This document shows, one piece after another, positions 1 through 5,904 of a stretch of 7,462 bases of DNA; the stretch's first letter is position 1, and each line of letters opens with the position of its first letter. The notes beneath the pieces were generated by a model. It searched no databases, was not told the DNA's origin, and saw only the letters and a list, made by a program, of their open reading frames with translations. The position numbers and the translations under genes were made by a program. Source of the stretch: CAMBDR01 sp046597185 (lineage in GTDB: Bacteria; Pseudomonadota; Gammaproteobacteria; Burkholderiales; Burkholderiaceae_D); the NCBI GenBank assembly GCA_046597185.1, contig JBKJLF010000452.1, positions 1 to 7,462 on the forward strand. Reading direction: 5' to 3'.

Positions 1-84
1 AATGTTGGCAACGGATGTTGCGAGGGATGTTGCCAGGGATGTTACCTCGGCTGTTGCCACGGATGTTGCCACGGATGTTGCCAA
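1..84 (-). repeat. 12-bp in-frame tandem repeat encoding the Edd C-terminal tail
   Basis: Seven 12-bp units lie end to end. On the plus strand the best copies read GGATGTTGCCAC (61-72), GGATGTTGCCAA (73-84) and GGATGTTGCCAG (25-36). The units at 1-12, 37-48 and 49-60 are diverged. Because 12 is a multiple of three, the array stays in the edd frame and gives the tetrapeptide Ala-Thr-Ser-Val/Leu, with one degenerate unit containing Thr-Ala-Glu-Val. The array touches the left edge of the window, so its full copy number is unknown. It starts about 7 codons after the usual end of Edd. Confidence 0.9.
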
Positions 85-1947
85 TGCGTGCCCCGGCAAA
101 CCAAAGCTGGTTGCCCCGTCTTCTGCTGCGCTGATATGGGCGCGGAACTGGCCGAATAATTCGCGCCCCATACCCACCTGGTTGGCACTTAAATCGGCCA
201 CTTCATGCCCTCGTGCCGCCCATTCGGTTTCATCCACCAGAGCTTGCAACACCCCGGTTTCGCCATCGAGCCGGATCAAGTCGCCATTTCTGACCTTGCC
301 CAGGGCACCACCCATCAAGGCCTCGGGCGACACATGAATTGCGGCGGGTACTTTGCCGGACGCACCGGACATGCGGCCATCGGTCACCAAGGCCACGCGC
401 CGCCCGGCGTCCTGCAAATTGGCCAAAGCCGGCGTGAGGGCATGGAGTTCTGGCATGCCGTTGGCGCGCGGGCCTTGAAAGCGCAATACCGCGATAAAAT
501 CCTGATCCAGTTGCCCGGCTTTATAGGCACGCATAAATTCATCTTGCGAGTGAAAGATGATGGCAGGCGCTTGAACCACCCGGTGTTCCAGCTTCACTGC
601 CGACACCTTCATGATGGCGCGCCCTAAATTACCCACAACCAGACGCATCCCGCCATCGGGCGTAAAGGCCTTGGCGGCAGGACGCAACACCGTTTCATCG
701 CCACTGACCGCAGGTGCCGGCTCCCATGCCACTTGGCCGTCAATCAATTTGGCCTCGACGCAATGGGCGCGCAAGCCGCGTCCCAAAATGGTATTCACAT
801 CGTCGTGTAACAACCCGGCATCGAGCAATTCGCGAATCACAAAGCCAGTGCCGCCAGCCGCATGGAAATGATTCACATCGGCAGTGCCATTGGGGTAGAT
901 GCGGGTCAGGGTTGGAATCACGCTGGACAGATGATTAAAATCATCCCAATCCAGCACCAGGCCAGCGGCTTTGGCAATGGCCACCAAATGCAGGGTATGG
1001 TTGGTGGAGCCGCCGGTTGCCAACAAACCAATGACCGCGTTGACCATGACTTTTTCATCCACGATCCAGCCCACCGGCATATAGTTGTCGCCCTGCGCAC
1101 ACAGGCTCACCGCCTGCTTGGCAGCCGCGCGCGTGAGTGCTTCGCGCAAAGGCGTATTCGGGCTAACGAAAGCCGCGCCGGGCATATGTAAGCCCATAAT
1201 TTCCATCAAAAATTGATTGCTGTTGGCGGTGCCATAAAAAGTACAGGTGCCGGCGTCGTGGTAAGACTGCGATTCACATTCGAGCAATTGATCCCGCGTG
1301 GCTTTGCCTTGCGCGTAAGCCTGGCGAATGCGCGCTTTTTCAGAATTCGACATACCCGTCGTCATTGGCCCGGCGGGCACAAACACGGCGGGCAAATGGC
1401 CAAACGACAAGGCACCAATCAACAAACCGGGAACAATTTTATCGCACACGCCCAAATATAGCGCGGCATCAAACATATTGTGCGACAAGCCTATCGCGGC
1501 GGCCATGGCAATCGTATCGCGCGAAAACAGCGACAATTCCATACCCGGCTGGCCCTGGGTCACGCCGTCACACATGGCAGGCACACCGCCGGCAAACTGC
1601 GCCACCGCCCCCACCTCGCGCACTGCCTGCTTGATGATTTCGGGGTAAGTGAAATACGGTTGATGCGCCGACAGCATATCGTTATAAGAAGACACAATCG
1701 CGATGGACGACTTTTTTTGCTCTTTCAACGATAATTTATCGTTGGCCGGAAAAGCGGCAAAGCCATGCGCCAGATTGGTACAGGACAAAGCACCGCGCTG
1801 CACCCCTTGCCGCCGCGCATGCTCAATCTGCGCCAAATACGCCCCGCGCGACGCCTGGCTGCGGCTTTTAATGCGTTCGGTCACCTCTACAATAACCGGG
1901 TGCAGCGCAGGCGGGTTGGCACCATGGGTAGTTAAATCAGCAGACAT
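1..1947 (-). CDS. edd: Phosphogluconate dehydratase (Edd), 3' end outside the window
   Basis: This enzyme dehydrates 6-phosphogluconate to 2-keto-3-deoxy-6-phosphogluconate, the first committed step of the cytoplasmic Entner-Doudoroff pathway. The reading frame is open from ATG at 1947 to position 1 (649 codons, no stop). It follows E. coli Edd closely in order and spacing. Both IlvD/Edd signatures are visible: CDKIVPG from Cys168, and TDGRMSGASG around Asp523. Conserved cysteines at 126 (AMCDGVTQG), 168 and 235 (GTCTFYGTANSNQ) are the candidates for holding the Fe-S cluster; the 168/235 spacing matches the E. coli ligand spacing as I recall it. The start has a good ribosome site (GAAGGA, 1960-1955, 7 nt away). 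The normal family end (DGATSF) is reached at residue 615. After it come at least 34 extra residues built from ATSV/ATSL repeats, so the protein is clearly longer than the roughly 603 residues usual for the family. The gene is divergent from pgi. Confidence 0.96.
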   Translation of the reverse strand, partial: MSADLTTHGANPPALHPVIVEVTERIKSRSQASRGAYLAQIEHARRQGVQRGALSCTNLAHGFAAFPANDKLSLKEQKKSSIAIVSSYNDMLSAHQPYFTYPEIIKQAVREVGAVAQFAGGVPAMCDGVTQGQPGMELSLFSRDTIAMAAAIGLSHNMFDAALYLGVCDKIVPGLLIGALSFGHLPAVFVPAGPMTTGMSNSEKARIRQAYAQGKATRDQLLECESQSYHDAGTCTFYGTANSNQFLMEIMGLHMPGAAFVSPNTPLREALTRAAAKQAVSLCAQGDNYMPVGWIVDEKVMVNAVIGLLATGGSTNHTLHLVAIAKAAGLVLDWDDFNHLSSVIPTLTRIYPNGTADVNHFHAAGGTGFVIRELLDAGLLHDDVNTILGRGLRAHCVEAKLIDGQVAWEPAPAVSGDETVLRPAAKAFTPDGGMRLVVGNLGRAIMKVSAVKLEHRVVQAPAIIFHSQDEFMRAYKAGQLDQDFIAVLRFQGPRANGMPELHALTPALANLQDAGRRVALVTDGRMSGASGKVPAAIHVSPEALMGGALGKVRNGDLIRLDGETGVLQALVDETEWAARGHEVADLSANQVGMGRELFGQFRAHISAAEDGATSFGLPGHALATSVATSVATAEVTSLATSLATSVANI

Positions 1948-1973
1948 ATTGAATTCCTTCGAGTAGCGATTAT

Positions 1974-1988
1974 GAAATTTTACTACAA
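1974..1988 (-). promoter_or_regulatory. HexR-like operator over the edd -10 box
   Basis: The minus strand reads TTGTAGTAAAATTTC. The left half TTGTAGT matches the known HexR pattern (roughly TTGTARTnnnATTACAA, recalled from proteobacterial HexR sites); the right half is imperfect. It covers the proposed -10 box, a position where a repressor would block transcription. HexR represses edd and related genes and is released by 2-keto-3-deoxy-6-phosphogluconate, so the function fits. A near-identical element lies in front of pgi. Confidence 0.4.
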
Positions 1989-2004
1989 AAACGGGGTATT
2001 GCAA
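1977..2004 (-). promoter_or_regulatory. Probable edd promoter
   Basis: On the minus strand a -35-like TTGCAA (2004-1999) and a -10-like TAAAAT (1982-1977) are separated by 16 bp. Transcription would start about 1970, giving a short leader before the ribosome site GAAGGA (1960-1955) and the ATG at 1947. The match is good for the -10 (5/6) and moderate for the -35 (4/6). The assignment is by inspection only. Confidence 0.45.
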
Positions 2005-2174
2005 AATTTTTTTGCGTTTTTCTTCGCGCATCCAGGCATGCACTCCAGACCACTCTTTACGGCAAGCATCGTTACAAGTAACAAGACGAGCAAGAAAACA
2101 GGCAGAAAACAGGCTGAAATGGGTGTCAAATACGACCAGACCAGTTTGTCAAGAGCCATTTTTCATCATAAAAA

Positions 2175-2189
2175 TTGTAGTGAATTTTC
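2175..2189 (+). promoter_or_regulatory. Second HexR-like element, in front of pgi
   Basis: The plus strand reads TTGTAGTGAATTTTC. It agrees at 13 of 15 positions with the element over the edd promoter on the opposite strand. It ends about 22 bp before the pgi -10 box, so it would cover or adjoin the -35 region. The shared element in a divergent edd/pgi control region suggests common regulation by one protein, with HexR as the best guess. Confidence 0.38.
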
Positions 2190-2211
2190 TTTTCTACTGC
2201 TTTTTTTGAAG

Positions 2212-2217
2212 TATACT
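2212..2217 (+). promoter_or_regulatory. Probable pgi -10 box
   Basis: TATACT (5/6 match to TATAAT) lies 34 bp before the pgi ATG at 2252, which would give a leader of about 28 nt. No convincing -35 box is present at 16-18 bp; the stretch upstream is T-rich. A weak core promoter next to the HexR-like element would fit a regulated promoter. Confidence 0.4.
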
Positions 2218-2251
2218 AGCGCATATTTTGAGCCTTTTGAGAGAACCCAAC

Positions 2252-3892
2252 ATGCCTGCCCTGACCGAAACCGCCAGTTTTTTAGCCCTGCAACTTCATG
2301 CCAAACAAGCGCCGAGCTGGTCGATGCGCGCGCTATTTAAAGAGCAGCCGCAACGCTTTGAGCAAATGTCGCTGCACGCCGCCGGCTTATTTCTCGATTA
2401 TTCAAAAAATCAAATCCAAAACGAGACGCTGCTGTTTTTGCTCACCTTGGCGCAAGAGCGCGGCGTTTGCACGCAGCGCGATGCCATGTTTGCCGGTGAA
2501 AAAATCAACCATACCGAACAGCGCGCGGTATTGCACACTGCCTTGCGCGCACCAAGGAACAGCAAACTTATTTTGGATGGACAAGACATTATCCCCGACA
2601 TTCATCAGGTTTTGCAGCGCATGGCAAAATTTTCTGAGCGGGTTCGCAGCGGTGAGTGGCTTGGGTTTTCCGGCTTGTCGATCACGGATGTGGTGAATAT
2701 CGGGATTGGTGGTTCTGATCTGGGGCCAAAAATGGCCACGCTGGCGCTACGCCCGTATGCCATCGACACCCTGAAGCTGCATTTCGTTTCCAATGTGGAT
2801 GGGCATGATCTGGATGCGGTGTTACAACAATGCAAGCCTGCTACCACGCTCTTTATTATTGCCTCCAAAACCTTTGTCACACTGGAAACCATGCTCAACG
2901 CGCATTCTGCCCGGCAATGGTTATTGCAGGAAGCAAGCGAAGCCGATTTGGCACATCATTTTGTGGCGCTTTCGACCAATTTAGCGGCGATTCAAGCCTT
3001 TGGCATTGATCCTGAAAATATGTTTGAATTTTGGGATTGGGTCGGTGGGCGTTATTCGATTTGGTCGGCGATTGGCTTGCCAGTGATGTTGGCGATTGGG
3101 CCGGAACAGTTTGGCGAATTTTTGGCGGGTGCGCATGCAATGGATCAGCATTTTCAGCAAGCGCCGCTGGGGCAGAATATGCCGGTGCTGCTGGCCTTGG
3201 TGGGCTTTTGGAACCGCGTGTGTTTGGGCTATGGCTCGCTCTCGATTGCGGCGTATCATCAGGATTTGAATCGTTTTCCGGCTTACTTGCAGCAACTGGA
3301 AATGGAAAGCAATGGCAAGTGCGTTACCAAGGGCGGACAGTCGGTGGGCGTGCCGACTTGCCCGGTAATATGGGGCGATTGCGGCACCAATGGGCAGCAT
3401 GCGTATTTTCAATTATTACACCAGGGCAGCGATATTATTCCGATTGATTTTATCAGCACCTTGCGACCGCAACACCAGTTGCAGGGCCACCATGCGGCCT
3501 TGCTGGCCAATTGCTTTGCCCAGTCGGAAGCGTTTATGCGCGGCAAGACGGCGCAAGAAGCCACGCAAGATTTATTGGCGCAAGGTTTGGATGTGGTCAG
3601 CATTGCGCAAATGGTGCCACACAAATCCTTCCCCGGTAACCGCCCCAGCAATACCATTTTGATGGATCAATTAACCCCGCACAGCCTGGGGGCCTTGATT
3701 GCGCTGTATGAGCATAAGACTTTTGTGCAAGGCGTGTTATGGGATGTGAACAGCTTTGACCAATGGGGGGTGGAATTGGGCAAGGTGCTGGCCAAGCAGT
3801 TGCAGACGGAGTTGTTGGGTGAGGCGCAGCCGCAGCAGCATGATGGATCGACCAATGGTTTGATTGCCATGGCCAAGGCGGCCAATTGTTAA
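2252..3892 (+). CDS. pgi: Glucose-6-phosphate isomerase (Pgi)
   Basis: This cytoplasmic enzyme interconverts glucose-6-phosphate and fructose-6-phosphate. The product is 546 residues, close to the 549 of E. coli Pgi, and is full length. Both family signatures are present: WDWVGGRYSIWSAIG (around residues 261-275) and the C-terminal block ending FDQWGVELGK. The catalytic residues expected from the family are in place: Glu352 in MESNGK, His383 in GTNGQHAYF and Lys511 in GVELGK. The sugar-phosphate site GIGGSDLG is also present. I chose the ATG at 2252 because GAGAG (2239-2243) sits 8 nt before it; an in-frame TTG at 2228 would add eight residues but is close to the likely transcription start and lacks a ribosome site. 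The gene is divergent from edd. In a cell using the Entner-Doudoroff route, Pgi mainly recycles fructose-6-phosphate back to glucose-6-phosphate or supplies it for biosynthesis. No clear terminator follows. Confidence 0.97.
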   Translation: MPALTETASFLALQLHAKQAPSWSMRALFKEQPQRFEQMSLHAAGLFLDYSKNQIQNETLLFLLTLAQERGVCTQRDAMFAGEKINHTEQRAVLHTALRAPRNSKLILDGQDIIPDIHQVLQRMAKFSERVRSGEWLGFSGLSITDVVNIGIGGSDLGPKMATLALRPYAIDTLKLHFVSNVDGHDLDAVLQQCKPATTLFIIASKTFVTLETMLNAHSARQWLLQEASEADLAHHFVALSTNLAAIQAFGIDPENMFEFWDWVGGRYSIWSAIGLPVMLAIGPEQFGEFLAGAHAMDQHFQQAPLGQNMPVLLALVGFWNRVCLGYGSLSIAAYHQDLNRFPAYLQQLEMESNGKCVTKGGQSVGVPTCPVIWGDCGTNGQHAYFQLLHQGSDIIPIDFISTLRPQHQLQGHHAALLANCFAQSEAFMRGKTAQEATQDLLAQGLDVVSIAQMVPHKSFPGNRPSNTILMDQLTPHSLGALIALYEHKTFVQGVLWDVNSFDQWGVELGKVLAKQLQTELLGEAQPQQHDGSTNGLIAMAKAANC

Positions 3893-3901
3893 GGTTTGCG
3901 G

Positions 3902-4196
3902 CTATTGCCTTGGGGTATTGTTGAGCGGGTAGATGTCGTCATTAAATTGGTCGAGAATGGTGATGGCGGCATCTTCGCGAAACACATTCGCGTTGCCATT
4001 GCCGTGATGGGCATCGACATCAATAATCAACACGCGGATGCTGGCGCTGATTTTGCCTTCTTCGCGCAATTCATTGCCGACCAGATTGCCATCGTAACAC
4101 ACGGCGAAATTTAACACCGTCGAACGGGTGCAGGAAGTTGAAAAAGCCAAAGTCGATATTAAATTGGCGGTGATAGAAAATCTTCACCTTCAGCAT
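3902..4196 (-). pseudogene. Remnant of a class IV (HDAC11-like) histone-deacetylase-family gene
   Basis: The family consists of zinc-dependent deacetylases or deacylases with an arginase-like fold. From ATG at 4196 one frame reads VKIFYHRQFNID, then FLHPFDGVKFRRV, the typical N-terminus (compare YNI...LHPFD). That frame soon ends at an in-frame TGA. A second frame, shifted by one base, carries LREEGKI, then VLIIDVDAHHGNGNANVF and ILDQFNDDIYP, ending at TAG (3904-3902). The DxDxHxGNG block holds two of the zinc ligands and resembles HDAC11-type proteins, including the 'NxxIYP' segment. The roughly 120 residues between the two blocks, with the catalytic His-His pair, are missing, and so is everything after 'IYP', including the last zinc ligand. 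The remnant is convergent with pgi, with 9 bp between the stops. The family call is strong; function is certainly lost in this copy. Confidence 0.78.
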
Positions 4197-4360
4197 TAAC
4201 CGCTTACAACATCATCAACCAAACGAATTTCCACATGTTTACCGATTGCGGTAGCGGCTTTCACCAAACTATCAAACTGAATCCGCAGATTGTCAGGATC
4301 GAGCAAACGATCAACTTGGGTACGGCTGGTTGCCATTCGCTCAGCCATCGCCACCTTGGT
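4196..4360 (-). pseudogene. C-terminal remnant of an XRE/HigA-type antitoxin
   Basis: The frame ending in TAA (4198-4196) reads TKVAMAERMATSRTQVDRLL, then DPDN, a degenerate linker, and LVKAATAIGKHVEIRLVD. This is the second half of the helix-turn-helix domain and the C-terminus of the XRE-family antitoxins that usually follow RelE/HigB-type toxin genes (typical family text: 'AMAERMxTSRAQLDRLLDPDN...A..ALGK.L.I.L'). The N-terminal half of the antitoxin, including the first helices, is absent. The upstream codons in the same frame come instead from the toxin gene, so the two genes have been fused by a deletion. The stop codon overlaps the ATG of the deacetylase remnant (TAATG). Confidence 0.72.
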
Positions 4361-4534
4361 ATCTACCTGCGGCTTACCTATGGGCCACTTAAACTGAACG
4401 TATGAAATCTACTCCCCAATTTGCCGCCGCTCTTATTTCATGAGCGATAAAAGCCAAACTTTCACTGGTTCCGTACCCATTTCTGTCTTGTAAAAAATAG
4501 CGTTTAGTTTTGGAATTGACTTTTGACGATTCAT
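4361..4534 (-). pseudogene. N-terminal remnant of a RelE/HigB-type toxin, with two in-frame stops
   Basis: Toxins of this family are ribosome-dependent mRNA interferases paired with an XRE antitoxin. From ATG at 4534 the frame reads KLNAIFYKTEMGTEPVKVWL, then a TAA at codon 34 (4435-4433), ERRQIGE, a TAG at codon 42 (4411-4409), and ISYVQFKWPIGKP. Read through the stops, this matches the family start: 'FYRTExGxEPVREWL', 'DRKxIGxDIKTVxFGWPIGMP'. The match then ends, and the same frame continues directly as the antitoxin's C-terminal half. About half of the toxin is missing, including the C-terminal part with the usual catalytic residues. With two nonsense codons and no C-terminus it cannot be an active toxin. 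Confidence 0.75.
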
Positions 4535-4542
4535 TTTAGGAA

Positions 4543-4560
4543 GCGTACCTTACGCGGTAC
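4543..4560. promoter_or_regulatory. Overlapping inverted repeats upstream of the toxin remnant
   Basis: Two perfect dyads overlap: GCGTA-cct-TACGC (4543-4555) and GTACC-ttacgc-GGTAC (4545-4560). They lie 9-26 bp upstream of the toxin remnant's ATG. Toxin-antitoxin operons usually carry such palindromes at this place for autorepression by the antitoxin or the complex, so this may be the old operator. A TTATAT-like -10 lies just upstream on the minus strand (about 4566-4561). The role is inferred from position. Confidence 0.35.
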
Positions 4561-4580
4561 ATATAAGCAAGAAATTTAAA

Positions 4581-5078
4581 TTAACCCGGAACCCAGTGCA
4601 GCTTGGGCCAATCGTCAGCACGCCGGGATTCAAGCAAATTCATCTGGCGCAAACGGTTGCACAAATTATCAGCGCAATCGACCCGACTACCGCGCGGGGT
4701 AAACTTGCCGTCTGATTCCAGCCGCCCCAGTTCATAATCCTGAATTTGTTTGGCAACCAGCACATCGCCAATGTTTTGCTTGCCTTGATCCAGACCAAAG
4801 GCAATACCCACCGCAATCACCGCACAGGGCTGCCAGTGATCAATCGCATCGCGCGTGCGCTGTTGCGCGGCACCCACGCTACCCGTACCCATTTCGCACG
4901 AACTGTGAATAATACGGTTACCACCATGCAAGCCCAAAGCAAGATAACTTAAACCACCCCTGGTTTGCAACCCGGCTTCCTGGCCGCCATCCAAAAACGC
5001 ATCCAGCACCGCATGCGTTTCATGCTCGTTCACGGTAAGCAAAACGATGACAGCTTGATCCGGCATGGGCAATGGCAT
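4581..5078 (-). CDS. C-terminally truncated nucleoside-phosphorylase-superfamily protein
   Basis: The 165-residue product resembles the first half to two thirds of a PNP/MTA-SAH-nucleosidase-fold domain (PNP_UDP_1 superfamily), whose members cleave the glycosidic bond of nucleosides. Visible landmarks are VIVLLTVNEHETHAVL (residues 10-25), the glycine-rich EMGTGSVGAAQ (62-72) and VGIAFGLDQGKQNIGDVLVA (90-109), then a YELGR segment (115-119). The protein ends at WPKLHWVPG. Intact relatives continue there with a 'GEMEG'-type purine/ribose-binding motif and a catalytic Asp ('CDW'-type segment); none of this is present in any frame downstream. The start at 5078 has an excellent ribosome site (AAGGAG, 8 nt spacing) and a consensus -10 upstream, so it may still be expressed. 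A longer in-frame start at 5210 lacks support. This is probably a decaying gene that is enzymatically dead. Relatives of this type also serve as effector domains in some defence proteins, but nothing here shows that role. Confidence 0.68.
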   Translation of the reverse strand: MPLPMPDQAVIVLLTVNEHETHAVLDAFLDGGQEAGLQTRGGLSYLALGLHGGNRIIHSSCEMGTGSVGAAQQRTRDAIDHWQPCAVIAVGIAFGLDQGKQNIGDVLVAKQIQDYELGRLESDGKFTPRGSRVDCADNLCNRLRQMNLLESRRADDWPKLHWVPG

Positions 5079-5106
5079 TGCGGCGCTCCTTGTAGTAGAC
5101 CAACTA

Positions 5107-5112
5107 ATTATA
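5107..5112 (-). promoter_or_regulatory. Consensus -10 box of the truncated phosphorylase-fold gene
   Basis: The minus strand reads TATAAT, a perfect -10 hexamer, 28 bp before the ATG at 5078. This would give a leader of roughly 20 nt that contains AAGGAG. No good -35 hexamer is seen at 16-18 bp. Instead a perfect dyad, GGGTG-aaaaa-CACCC (5134-5148), sits around the -35 zone, and a second dyad, AATTAT-ttc-ATAATT (5172-5186), lies further up. Activator- or repressor-controlled expression is possible. Confidence 0.5.
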
Positions 5113-5271
5113 GCGTGAAATAACACAGATTTTGGGTGAAAAACACCCTCGCAGGAAAAACGCGATTCTGTAATTATTTCATAATTCGGGGCGTTGCGGC
5201 TGCGCATCATGAAAGTTAGTTTGAATTACCCTACCACAATACAGGATCAAAGCACGATGCCTTGCCCCAAT

Positions 5272-5299
5272 AAAAAAAGGAGCCGAAGCTCCCTTTTTT
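5272..5299 (-). terminator. Rho-independent terminator of the PEP-CTERM gene
   Basis: On the minus strand a stem GGAGC/GCTCC (5292-5288 with 5283-5279) closes a TTCG tetraloop, preceded by an A-run and followed by seven T residues (5278-5272). C(UUCG)G is an exceptionally stable RNA loop. The element begins 19 bp after the PEP-CTERM stop codon. The flanking A- and T-runs on both sides mean it could also work for plus-strand transcripts. Confidence 0.85.
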
Positions 5300-5317
5300 A
5301 TGGCAAAACCGAAACAA

Positions 5318-5881
5318 TTAAGCCGCTTTTTGCGCTTTACGACGACGTGCAGCCAAACCTAACAAACCTAAACCCAAGCCCATCATGGCATAAGTTTCTG
5401 GTTCTGGTACAGGGCTGGCTGTGTTGGTGAAGGTGAAGCTCAAGTCGTTATAACCATTCGGGCCTTCCGGTGTGCCGCGCAAATCTTCAAAGCTCACCAA
5501 GGTGGTGTTCGGTGCATAATTGGTTTGCACACGTGCGTGGAACAAATTATCGACATTGCGACTCGCCACGCCAGTGTAAAAATTATCGCCCGTATTACGC
5601 ACCGACAAACGGAATACTAATTCTGTACCCGCAGTGAACGAACCCAAATTCACAGTCGTGCCAACTGGTGTTTCGTGGTTATTAAAAATAAAAGTCGAAC
5701 CCAAAAACAAATCATTGCTGTAACCAGCAGAATTACCTACATAAGTAGCAATCACATCGCCGCCACCAGTAGCGATCACGGGATGGCCTTCGGTGCCAAC
5801 AGGCGCGATTGGGAAAGCGAAAGCAGCTGTACTAAACAAGGCAGCAGCAGCAAAAGCAGCAGATTTTAAAACTAACTTCAT
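5318..5881 (-). CDS. PEP-CTERM sorting-domain exported protein
   Basis: The 187-residue product has a clear Sec signal peptide (residues 1 to about 22, with positive MKLVLK, a hydrophobic Ala-rich core and the end STAAFA). Next comes a Gly/Asn/Thr-rich extracellular domain, then a classical PEP-CTERM tail: VPEPETYAMMGLGLGLLGLA (158-177) followed by ARRRKAQKAA. Such tails are recognised by an exosortase (EpsH/XrtA family), which cuts at the PEP motif and hands the protein to the cell surface or exopolysaccharide matrix. Before the tail the segment LVSFEDLRG...NGYNDLSFTF resembles the 'FEDL..DYNDL.F' core of DUF4114-type domains often found in these proteins. I chose ATG at 5881, at the true start of the signal peptide; the in-frame TTG at 5893 overlaps the weak GGA ribosome site. 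No exosortase or polysaccharide gene is nearby, so the partner must be elsewhere. The molecular role is unknown. Confidence 0.92.
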   Translation of the reverse strand: MKLVLKSAAFAAAALFSTAAFAFPIAPVGTEGHPVIATGGGDVIATYVGNSAGYSNDLFLGSTFIFNNHETPVGTTVNLGSFTAGTELVFRLSVRNTGDNFYTGVASRNVDNLFHARVQTNYAPNTTLVSFEDLRGTPEGPNGYNDLSFTFTNTASPVPEPETYAMMGLGLGLLGLAARRRKAQKAA

Positions 5882-5904
5882 AGAATTTTCCAATCATAAA
5901 AAAA

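Noticed and set aside
2..337. A plus-strand frame of 111 codons with repeated Ala-Thr-Asp-Val units
   Set aside because: It is the complement of the edd coding sequence and its 12-bp repeat. The minus-strand Edd frame has clear family motifs throughout.
2228..2251. An earlier TTG start for pgi adding eight residues
   Set aside because: It lies only about 10 bp after the proposed -10 box and has no ribosome site. ATG 2252 has GAGAG at good spacing and gives the usual family length.
3031..3447. Long overlapping frames inside pgi on both strands
   Set aside because: They show no family motifs and lie within a fully conserved isomerase gene.
3873..3913. Inverted repeat CCAAGGC / GCCTTGG around the pgi stop as a terminator
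   Set aside because: The loop is 27 nt and no T-tract follows on either strand, so it is not a convincing intrinsic terminator.
3896..4114. A 72-codon plus-strand frame after pgi
   Set aside because: It is the complement of the deacetylase remnant, whose protein motifs are clear on the minus strand.
4703..4713. A sequence similar to the Neisseria DNA uptake word (GCCGTCTGA)
   Set aside because: It is a single 9-bp match inside a coding frame with no inverted partner, so it is best explained by chance.
5079..5210. A longer start (5210) for the phosphorylase-fold protein
   Set aside because: The extra residues are unlike the family, and the frame would cross the consensus -10. AAGGAG supports ATG 5078.
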